12,215 bases of DNA from an uncultured Clostridia bacterium. GTDB lineage: Bacteria; Bacillota; Clostridia; Oscillospirales; CAG-272. The notes under the pieces were generated by a model that was given only the letters and a program-made list of their open reading frames with translations, was not told the origin of the DNA and made no database searches. How positions within the stretch are numbered: position 1 is the stretch's first letter; each line of letters starts with the position of its first letter. The position numbers and the translations under genes were made by a program. The DNA is taken from NCBI GenBank assembly GCA_904501765.1, contig CAJGCM010000055.1:1-12215 (forward strand), given 5' to 3'. Positions 1 to 5,514 of this stretch are shown piece by piece.

Positions 1-1
1 G

Positions 2-1267
2 CTCTTCCCCTACGTCAACGTTCTTCCCTACGTTGAGAGGTTCGAGAAGGTTCTCAACAGTAAAATTCTCGTGCTTCTTATGCACTGGGAGGGTACGGCT
101 CCCTGGGCGCCCCCGATAGTTTGGCCTCCCTTCGGCGGCGATGAGAAGCTTAAGGAGCTTATTGACGCTCTTCACGCAAGAGGCGACGTCTTTGGAGTTT
201 ATTGCAGCGGTCTTGGCTGGACTATAAACAGCAAGGTTGCGGAGTACAACACCGAAAAATATTTCAACGATAACAATCTCAAGGCAGAAATGTGCCTCTC
301 TCCCAAGCAGACTCTTCCTTACGGTAGAATAGTTGACTGCATCCGTGACGGCTACGATATGTGTCCCACCAGAGATTTCACTAAAAACGTGGTTGTGGAG
401 CAGGTGGAGAAGATGGTGAATGCGGGAATAGACTACGTTCAGCTTATGGACCAGAACCACGGCGGAACCTCCTATTTCTGTTACAGCAGAGCGCATAACC
501 ACCCACCCGTGCCGGGAAAATGGCAGATTGACGCAGTAAAAGAGCTTCTCTCCAAGGCTAATGAAAAGACAGGCAAGGTGCTTCTCGGATGCGAGAGCGC
601 TGCGGCTGAAACCTATATCCCCAACCTTCTTTTCAGCGACAACCGTTTCAATCTCGCTTACAGCATAGGCTACCCCGTTCCCGCTTATTCCTACATATTC
701 CACGAATATTTAAACAACTTCCTCGGAAACCAGGTTTCCACAGACTGGTGGGTTGATGCTGCCCGCTCCCCCGAATCCTTCTATGAAAGACTTGCTTACT
801 CCTTCTGCGCAGGTGATATGCCTACTCTTGTTATCAAGGACAACGGCAAAATAGACTGGAACTGGGGTAAATTCGACAAGAAAAAAGCCGAGCCTGAGCA
901 GGAGCCTATTGAAGAGTTCGTTAAGAATCTTAACTTCTGGCGCCGGGGGGAAACAAAGAAATATCTGCACACGGGTGCTATGGTAAAGCCTATTTCCATT
1001 GAGTGCGGCGAATACGTAATGCACAGGCGCGACGGTCGCTCCGACCTCTCGCTCCCCACCGTTCATACTACGGCGTACAAGGCAGCCGACGGCAGCTACG
1101 GTCAGTTCCTCGCAACCTACCTTGATACTCCCATGACTGCTAAGATAAACCTTCCCGACGACCGCTACGTCCTCCGTTACAGAAACGGAGATGCGGTGAA
1201 GCTTAGCAAGGGCGAGAACGTTATTACCGTTCCTGCGCGCGATGCTCTCCTTATAGAAAAAGCGTAA
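2..1267 (+). CDS. Glycoside hydrolase-like barrel protein, DUF6259-like (5' end outside window)
   Basis: The reading frame is open from base 2, so the gene starts before the window. At least 421 residues are visible; the GTG at 71 is an internal codon, not a start. The sequence reads like the (beta/alpha)8 barrel of retaining glycosidases. An aromatic strand (LMHWEGTAPWAPP, 77-115) is followed by PPFGG and a helix, then strands FGVYCSGLGW and YVQLMDQNHGG. The Asp of LMDQNHGG (449-451) sits where a catalytic acid would be expected on a central strand. GCESAAAE (about 589-612) offers a second acid. The last 110 or so residues (from about 940) look like a beta-sandwich accessory domain ending in DALLIEKA. 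Any signal peptide would lie in the missing N-terminus, so location is unknown. The next gene on the same strand is a DUF5054/GH38-like protein, suggesting a glycan-use locus. The DUF6259 link is from memory of the family pattern; substrate is unknown. Confidence 0.6.
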   Translation, partial: LFPYVNVLPYVERFEKVLNSKILVLLMHWEGTAPWAPPIVWPPFGGDEKLKELIDALHARGDVFGVYCSGLGWTINSKVAEYNTEKYFNDNNLKAEMCLSPKQTLPYGRIVDCIRDGYDMCPTRDFTKNVVVEQVEKMVNAGIDYVQLMDQNHGGTSYFCYSRAHNHPPVPGKWQIDAVKELLSKANEKTGKVLLGCESAAAETYIPNLLFSDNRFNLAYSIGYPVPAYSYIFHEYLNNFLGNQVSTDWWVDAARSPESFYERLAYSFCAGDMPTLVIKDNGKIDWNWGKFDKKKAEPEQEPIEEFVKNLNFWRRGETKKYLHTGAMVKPISIECGEYVMHRRDGRSDLSLPTVHTTAYKAADGSYGQFLATYLDTPMTAKINLPDDRYVLRYRNGDAVKLSKGENVITVPARDALLIEKA

Positions 1268-1284
1268 GACCTCATTATTCGTGT

Positions 1285-1306
1285 GAGGGGCGAGTAAGCG
1301 CCCCTC
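1285..1306 (+). other. GC-rich intergenic hairpin between two carbohydrate genes
   Basis: GAGGGGCG (1285-1292) and CGCCCCTC (1299-1306) form a perfect 8-bp stem with a 6-nt loop, 18 bp after the stop of the upstream gene. No T-tract follows on either side, so it is not a canonical intrinsic terminator. It could stabilise the 3' end of the upstream message or set differential expression within a bicistronic transcript. Function is inferred only from position. Confidence 0.5.
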
Positions 1307-1358
1307 TGCGGATGCCGTAAAGCAAAAGCAAAGAATTTTGTCAGAAAGCGAGATTATT

Positions 1359-3119
1359 ATGGCTAAGAATATTAAAGAAGTATACCTGATTTTTAAGACA
1401 CATCTGGATATCGGATACACAGATTACGCAAATACCATAATGAAAACATACTTGGAAAAATTCATTCCCTCGGCTATCAGAGTGGGAAATGAATTGAAGG
1501 GTACCGACACGCCTTTCGTCTGGACTGTTGGCTCCTATATGGTTTGGGAAGCTCTCAAGCATGACACCGACGGCAGCGTAGAACAGGCTATCAAGGACGG
1601 CATTATTACCTGGCACGGTCTGCCCTTCACCTCTCATACGGAGGTTATGTCAAAGAAGCTCTTTGAGTACGGACTTTCTCTCTCACAGAAGCTTGACGAG
1701 AGATTCGGCAAGAAAACCGTTGGCTCTAAGATGACCGACGTTCCCGGTCACACCATCGGAATGGTTCCTCTTATGTGCAAGGCAGGGCTTAAATTCCTTC
1801 ACATAGGCGTAAACGTGGCAACACCCTGCCCCGAGGTTCCCCCTATTTTCAAATGGCGCCTCGGAGATGATGAGATTATCGTTATGTATGAAAAGAGCTA
1901 CGGCTCCTGCAGCGAATTCGACGATTTTGCTATCTGCTTCGCTCACACAAACGATAACAACGGCCCCCAGTCCAAAGATGAAATCATTGCGGTTTACGAC
2001 AAGCTGAAAAAACAGTATCCCGATGCAAAAATTCATGCGTCAACGCTTGATGACGTGGCAGAGCGTGTATGGGAAATCAAGAATTTGCCTATTCTTGAAA
2101 AGGAAATCGGTGACTCCTGGATTTACGGAACCGGCTCCGACCCCAAAAAGGTTGCTATGTATCGTGAGCTTCTCCGCTATATCGAAGACAAAGACCTTAC
2201 CGACGTTGACCTCAGCGACAACCTACTCCTCGTTCCCGAGCATACCTGGGGTATGTGTCTTATGAGATACTATCCCGAGTTTGAAACCTGGGAAAACAAG
2301 GACTTCAAGAAGACTGAAGGCTCCTCTATGAGAAAGTATTTCGAGCGCTCCTGGGAAGAGCAGAGAGAATACGTTTACGGCGCAGAAAAGGTCCTTGGCT
2401 ACACCTGCGAGAAAACCTACTCCGAGCCCGACCTTACGGGTGCCGAGGCTGTTGCTATACCCGAGGACAAAGAAATGCCCTTCGCTATCAGCTGGCAGCT
2501 CTTCGATAACACCGATTACACCAGATTCATGCACAAGTACACCACCCTTACAGTTTCCAACGCTTTCTGGGCTATATGGGACTTCTATCGTTACCGTATG
2601 CCCGACTCTCACGTAGGCGGCATTTATAACGCTACCGTTACCGAAGCTTACGTGAAGGGCGACGTTGAGATATGGCGCCTTGATTTTGAAGCAGAGGTTA
2701 AAGAGCGCTATTCCCTCCCTCACTTCTGGGTTACCAAGGAAGGCGGCAAGTTCGACTTCAGATGGTTTGGCAAGGACTACACCAAGCTCCCCGAGGCTTG
2801 CTGGCTCAAGTTCCGCGGCTTCCGCGAGGATAATTGGAAGGTAAGAAAGATGGACAACTGGGTTGAGCCCAAGGATGTCCTCTGCGGCGCTCTCCTTATG
2901 GCAACCGACGGTGCGGTTTCAAACGGCGACGTTACCATAAAACCTATCGACTCCCACCTTGTTGCTCCTTTCGGCAGAAGACTTCTCGACTACGATTTCC
3001 CCAAGAGCGGCGAGGACCTTTATTTCAACCTCTTCAACAACGTTTACAGCACTAACTTCCCAATTTGGTACAGGGATGACTCAAGATTCAGATTTGAGAT
3101 TGAGAAGTGCGAGAAATAA
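1359..3119 (+). CDS. DUF5054 protein with GH38-like (alpha-mannosidase-type) catalytic domain
   Basis: A complete 586-aa protein, likely a glycosidase of the GH38-like fold. I chose the ATG at 1359 because the protein then begins directly at the first conserved strand (KEVYLIFKTHLDIGYTD). A TTG at 1338 would add only seven poorly conserved residues. The ribosome site is weak (AAAGCGAG, about 7 nt upstream). H15 and D17 of KTHLDIGYTD match the HxD metal pair of GH38 enzymes. W85-H86 in ITWHGLPFTSHTE, D127 in TDVPGHT and H295 in PEHTWG are candidates for the substrate site, nucleophile and last zinc ligand. The C-terminal part (about 360-586) is beta-rich. There is no signal peptide or membrane segment, so it is probably cytoplasmic and acts on imported oligosaccharides. 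It lies 91 bp after the barrel glycosidase on the same strand. DUF5054 enzymes have no settled activity that I know of, so alpha-mannosidase is a fold-level analogy. Confidence 0.82.
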   Translation: MAKNIKEVYLIFKTHLDIGYTDYANTIMKTYLEKFIPSAIRVGNELKGTDTPFVWTVGSYMVWEALKHDTDGSVEQAIKDGIITWHGLPFTSHTEVMSKKLFEYGLSLSQKLDERFGKKTVGSKMTDVPGHTIGMVPLMCKAGLKFLHIGVNVATPCPEVPPIFKWRLGDDEIIVMYEKSYGSCSEFDDFAICFAHTNDNNGPQSKDEIIAVYDKLKKQYPDAKIHASTLDDVAERVWEIKNLPILEKEIGDSWIYGTGSDPKKVAMYRELLRYIEDKDLTDVDLSDNLLLVPEHTWGMCLMRYYPEFETWENKDFKKTEGSSMRKYFERSWEEQREYVYGAEKVLGYTCEKTYSEPDLTGAEAVAIPEDKEMPFAISWQLFDNTDYTRFMHKYTTLTVSNAFWAIWDFYRYRMPDSHVGGIYNATVTEAYVKGDVEIWRLDFEAEVKERYSLPHFWVTKEGGKFDFRWFGKDYTKLPEACWLKFRGFREDNWKVRKMDNWVEPKDVLCGALLMATDGAVSNGDVTIKPIDSHLVAPFGRRLLDYDFPKSGEDLYFNLFNNVYSTNFPIWYRDDSRFRFEIEKCEK

Positions 3120-3145
3120 AAAAGCAAAAATAACAAAAGGGGCTG

Positions 3146-3226
3146 TCTCATTAAGAATTCAAGTAAATCAATGCAAAAATATGAAAAACACGGTCAGAAT
3201 TATATTTTAGCGAATTCTTAATGAGA
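3146..3226. repeat. 15-bp inverted repeat pair inside the MITE-like element
   Basis: TCTCATTAAGAATTC (3146-3160) is perfectly complementary to GAATTCTTAATGAGA (3212-3226), with 51 nt between the arms. Allowing one inserted base and two changes, the match extends outward: GGGGCTGT on the left against GGTTCTGT read inward on the complementary strand. The left end of the element therefore pairs with a site in its own interior better than with the right end beyond the first 13 bp, as if a smaller palindromic unit were nested at the left edge. Confidence 0.75.
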
Positions 3227-3390
3227 ACAGAACCAGGGGCGAACGGATTTAGAGCGGAAATCCTTGGCTGACGAGCAAGAAGCGTACAAGAGTACGCTGA
3301 GCGAGGAAACGAGGATAAAATAAAAAACTTCAATAAAAACGAAGAAAACCGCAGGTTTTCAACCTTGATTTCTTTAGATTTGCATTAAAG

Positions 3391-3434
3391 AACGACAGAA
3401 ACACTGTTTTGACAATGATTCTGTCGTTTTTTAT
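3391..3434 (+). terminator. Intrinsic terminator-like hairpin within the MITE-like element
   Basis: AACGACAGAA (3391-3400) and TTCTGTCGTT (3419-3428) form a perfect 10-bp stem with an 18-nt loop. On the plus strand a T-rich run follows at once (TTTTTTATTT, starting within the arm). It would stop plus-strand transcripts leaving the DUF5054 gene about 270 nt downstream. On the minus strand, where the SLOG gene reads toward it, the following tract is weaker (CTTTAATG). Confidence 0.6.
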
Positions 3435-3488
3435 TTGGTTCTGCCTAAATGCGACAGCCCCTTTTTACGCAACATTGCAAGCGCTTCT

Positions 3489-3818
3489 TCAGCATAAAAC
3501 AATCTCACACGGTTTCCCCACTTTTTTTGCATAATTTATAACTGATAATGTTCCTTTTGACTTTCCGTCCCAAAAAGCAATTACTTTATCCGCATAATCT
3601 ACGATTTTCTTATTTCTAACAATGGGGGCAGCACGTCCAAACAGATTATATTCAGGCAAGAATTCAGTAAGCTTTATCGCCTTTATTTTTGCATATTCCG
3701 AAGCGCAGGTATCTATTCCCTCAGCTCCCCCCGATACTATTTCAGTGACTTCTTCACCAACGTATTTATCAAGTGATACATTTGTCAACCTCCTCGAACC
3801 AATAACAGCTAATTTCAT
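3489..3818 (-). CDS. SLOG/DUF2493-family nucleotide-ligand-binding protein
   Basis: A complete 109-aa Rossmann-like protein of the SLOG superfamily (DUF2493/YspA-like), which generally binds nucleotides or nucleotide-derived ligands. The pattern is characteristic: strand plus loop KLAVIGSRRL (2-11), glycine-rich SGGAEGID (29-36), then PEYNLFGRAA (55-64), IVRNKKIVDYAD and FWDGKSKGT (82-90). The ATG at 3818 has a good ribosome site (GCGAGGTG, about 7 nt upstream). There is no signal peptide or membrane segment, so it should be cytoplasmic. It is transcribed divergently from a small ribbon-helix-helix gene across a 110-bp region with operator-like repeats. It abuts the MITE-like element, which lies 23 bp beyond its stop. 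Its codons lean to A/T endings compared with the flanking carbohydrate and amino-acid genes, hinting at transfer. Its ligand and role are unknown. SLOG proteins occur in phage, plasmid and signalling contexts, so a defence link would be speculation. Confidence 0.85.
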   Translation of the reverse strand: MKLAVIGSRRLTNVSLDKYVGEEVTEIVSGGAEGIDTCASEYAKIKAIKLTEFLPEYNLFGRAAPIVRNKKIVDYADKVIAFWDGKSKGTLSVINYAKKVGKPCEIVLC

Positions 3819-3846
3819 ATTTCACCTCGCAATTGAACGCATTTTG

Positions 3847-3909
3847 AACACATAATATGTTTACATTAAACATTTTAACACAAAATAAGCGTAAAGTAAA
3901 CACATAATA
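3847..3909. promoter_or_regulatory. Overlapping divergent promoters with operator-like repeats (SLOG/RHH)
   Basis: TGTTTACATTA (plus strand, 3858-3868) faces TGTTTACTTTA (minus strand, 3902-3892), an inverted pair with one difference. Each contains a -35-like hexamer. On the minus strand TTTACT (3900-3895), 17 bp and TAAAAT (3877-3872) form a good promoter for the SLOG gene. On the plus strand TTTACA (3860-3865), 18 bp and AATAAG (3884-3889) form a weaker candidate for the RHH gene. The two promoters interleave, so polymerase or a repressor at one should affect the other. AACACAwAATA also occurs three times (3847-3857, 3877-3887, 3899-3909), and TGTTTA-CAT-TAAACA (3858-3872) is a palindrome. 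The RHH protein encoded next door is the natural candidate for binding here; that is inference. Confidence 0.55.
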
Positions 3910-3928
3910 AATTTATTGTGAGGTTTTT

Positions 3929-4099
3929 ATGGCTACAAAAAGTTTATCGATAAGAATCGAAGAAGAAATGTTAGACAAATTGCACGTTGTGGCTGACTAC
4001 GAAGGAAGAAGCGCTAACAGTCAAATACTTGTACTTATTCGTGACCTTATAGAGTCTTACGAAGCAAAACACGGTGAGATAAAAACCGGAAAAAGATAA
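3929..4099 (+). CDS. Small Arc-like ribbon-helix-helix DNA-binding protein
   Basis: A 56-aa protein with a start supported by GTGAGG about 6 nt upstream of the ATG. Residues 4-14 (KSLSIRIEEEM) match the DNA-contacting beta-strand of ribbon-helix-helix proteins. Two helices follow: LDKLHVVADYEG (15-26) and NSQILVLIRDLIESYE (30-45), with the typical G-R-S-x-N-S turn between them. The C-terminal tail (KHGEIKTGKR) is short and charged. Arc-type proteins bind DNA as dimers or tetramers and commonly repress their own promoters. It is divergent from the SLOG gene, and the repeats between them are likely targets. No toxin gene follows it, so a type II antitoxin role is not supported. It ends within an AT-rich non-coding patch and converges on ilvA. 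Codons such as TTA and ATA are frequent, unlike the neighbouring operon. Confidence 0.8.
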   Translation: MATKSLSIRIEEEMLDKLHVVADYEGRSANSQILVLIRDLIESYEAKHGEIKTGKR

Positions 4100-4110
4100 T
4101 TCACAGCTAA

Positions 4111-4143
4111 AATTCTCAGTAAATCAGCTATGCAAAAATCTGA
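4111..4143 (+). repeat. Degenerate partial copy of the MITE-like element's left part
   Basis: This stretch aligns in the same orientation with 3156-3184 inside the MITE-like element. AATTC, AGTAAATCA, ATGCAAAAAT and TGA are shared, with 2- and 3-base insertions. Immediately after it, GACACGCCCCT (4142-4152) resembles the element's right terminal repeat GACAGCCCCT with one inserted base. It may be a decayed relative of the same repeat family, placing related sequences on both sides of the SLOG/RHH pair. The similarity is short, so chance or common AT-rich composition is possible. Confidence 0.4.
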
Positions 4144-4244
4144 CACGCCCCTGGGGAAACTCTTAAAAAATCATTCAAACAGCACTTAGCCTACCCGGTT
4201 GCGGGGTTGACAAAACGCATAAAAGCTTGCATGACGCATTTTGC

Positions 4245-4285
4245 AAAAAAGAGGCAGAGAAAAAATCTCTGCCTCTTTTCTTTTT
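4245..4285. terminator. Bidirectional intrinsic terminator between the RHH gene and ilvA
   Basis: GAGGCAGAGA (4251-4260) and TCTCTGCCTC (4266-4275) form a perfect 10-bp stem with a 5-nt loop. Six A's precede it (4245-4250), giving a T-tract on the minus strand. TTTTCTTTTT (4276-4285) follows on the plus strand. It lies 13 bp past the ilvA stop and so ends the branched-chain amino acid operon. It can also stop plus-strand transcripts coming from the RHH gene. Confidence 0.9.
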
Positions 4286-4298
4286 ATCACGCTTGGTA

Positions 4299-5492
4299 TT
4301 AGAGTATTTTAAAACCGTAATCACTAAGCGCCGTTTTGATTTCATCTATATGCTCAAAGTTCCTCGTTTCAAGCAAAAGGTTAAGATAACAGCCGTTAAC
4401 GTCGGTTCCCTTGTTTGCTCTCTCGTGGTGAACGGATATTACGTTTCCGCCAAGGTCGGCAATAATTCTTGACACGTGCTTAAGCTGTCCCGGCTTATCC
4501 ATCAGCTCTATCATAAGCTGACAGGTTCTTCCCGACATAAGAAGTCCTCTGTTTATAACCCTTGAAAGTATGGTAACGTCGATATTACCGCCCGAAAGCA
4601 GACATACCGCACGCTTTCCCTGCAGGTCGATTTTGCCGAACATAGCCGCCGCAACCGCAACAGCTCCCGCACCCTCGGTGACCAGCTTATGCTGCTCCAT
4701 AAGGGCAAGGATTGCCGCAGAGATTTCGTCGTCTGTAACGGTGACTATTTCGTCAACGTACTTGTTGCATAACTCATATGTAAGATCCCCGGGCTTTTTA
4801 ACTGCTATTCCATCGGCAATAGTTGACACGGAAGGCAGCTCCTCAATCTGTCCGTCACGAAGAGAATTCCTCATAGAAGGAGCGCCTGCCGCCTGAACAC
4901 CGTATACCTTTACGCCGGGATTTATAGCCTTTATGGTGAAAGCTATACCGCTGATAAGACCTCCGCCCCCAACAGGAACGATAACCGCATCAAGCTCGGG
5001 AAGCTGCTCCTCAATTTCAAGAGCTATAGTTCCCTGCCCTGCGATAACGTCCTCGTCATTGAATGGGTGAATAAACGAATATCCGTATTCGTCACGAAGC
5101 TCAATGGCTTTTTTATATGCATCGTCATATACGCCCTCGACGAGGCACACCTCGGCGCCATAACTCTTAGTTGCCTCAATTTTGGATATTGGAGCGCCGT
5201 CAGGAAGGCATATTACAGCTTTTATTCCATTCTTCTGCGCAGCGAGGGCGACCCCCTGCGCATGGTTGCCGGCAGAACAGGCAATAACGCCCTTTTTCTT
5301 CTCCTCGGCGGTGAGCCGTGTCATTTTATAATAGGAGCCGCGGACCTTGAAGGAGCCTGTTATCTGTAAATTTTCAGTCTTCAGGTAAAGCTCTACTCCC
5401 GGCTTTAATTTCGGCGCATAAACGAGGTCTGTTTTTCTAACCACCTCACGCAATGCGTTACTTGCTCGGTAAACGTTATCTAATGAAAGCAT
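4299..5492 (-). CDS. ilvA: Threonine ammonia-lyase (threonine dehydratase)
   Basis: A complete 397-aa PLP enzyme that deaminates L-threonine to 2-oxobutyrate, the entry step to isoleucine. K49 in TGSFKVRG is the expected Schiff-base lysine. SAGNHAQG and the phosphate-binding VGGGGLISG (about 174-182) are typical of fold-type II enzymes, and LLSGGNID (about 298-305) is also conserved. A single ACT domain occupies roughly 322-397 (LMIELMDKPGQLKHVSRII). It is thus the shorter form (about 400 aa, one ACT domain), not the 514-aa E. coli IlvA form with two ACT-like repeats. The short form is also found in catabolic enzymes, but its place in a leu/ilv operon favours biosynthesis. The ribosome site is weak (AAGAGTGTG). 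The start lies 22 bp after the DUF815 gene. It is the last gene before the terminator. Confidence 0.93.
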   Translation of the reverse strand: MLSLDNVYRASNALREVVRKTDLVYAPKLKPGVELYLKTENLQITGSFKVRGSYYKMTRLTAEEKKKGVIACSAGNHAQGVALAAQKNGIKAVICLPDGAPISKIEATKSYGAEVCLVEGVYDDAYKKAIELRDEYGYSFIHPFNDEDVIAGQGTIALEIEEQLPELDAVIVPVGGGGLISGIAFTIKAINPGVKVYGVQAAGAPSMRNSLRDGQIEELPSVSTIADGIAVKKPGDLTYELCNKYVDEIVTVTDDEISAAILALMEQHKLVTEGAGAVAVAAAMFGKIDLQGKRAVCLLSGGNIDVTILSRVINRGLLMSGRTCQLMIELMDKPGQLKHVSRIIADLGGNVISVHHERANKGTDVNGCYLNLLLETRNFEHIDEIKTALSDYGFKIL

Positions 5493-5514
5493 AATATTTC
5501 ACACTCTTTCAATT

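Larger units (their letters stand above)
3135..3465. mobile_element. MITE-like non-coding element with terminal inverted repeats
   Basis: This stretch fills most of the 369-bp gap between the DUF5054 gene and the SLOG gene. It is bounded by a perfect 13-bp inverted repeat: AAAAGGGGCTGTC (3135-3147) and GACAGCCCCTTTT (3453-3465). The match continues inward with two mismatches (xCATTxAG). Inside are further hairpins: TCTCATTAAGAATTC (3146-3160) against GAATTCTTAATGAGA (3212-3226), CAGAACCA (3228-3235) against TGGTTCTG (3436-3443), AGCGTAC/GTACGCT (3281-3287/3292-3298) and GAAAACC/GGTTTTC (3344-3350/3354-3360). No plausible transposase reading frame is present; the 60-codon minus-strand frame inside has no recognisable content. 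I could not see a clear target-site duplication. The pattern fits a non-autonomous insertion-sequence derivative. The parent IS family is not identified. Confidence 0.65.

Noticed and set aside
1338..1358. TTG start at 1338 for the DUF5054 gene
   Set aside because: It adds seven residues before the conserved first strand and has no clear ribosome site. The ATG at 1359 fits the family start better.
710..1420. A 236-codon minus-strand open frame opposite the first carbohydrate gene
   Set aside because: It lies antisense to a well-supported coding frame, matches no known family pattern, and runs into the next gene's start region. It is a frame shadow.
3151..3333. A 60-codon minus-strand open frame inside the inverted-repeat element
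   Set aside because: Its sequence is determined by hairpins of the repeat, it shows no recognisable protein features and has no ribosome site. It is better explained as non-coding repeat DNA.
3489..4099. Toxin-antitoxin module made of the SLOG and RHH genes
   Set aside because: Type II pairs are usually co-directional and overlapping, whereas these genes diverge. The SLOG protein shows no toxin-like catalytic motif. A sensor/regulator pair is a safer reading.
4227..4472. An 81-codon plus-strand open frame across the terminator and the 3' end of ilvA
   Set aside because: It spans a strong bidirectional terminator and is antisense to the ACT domain of ilvA, with no ribosome site.
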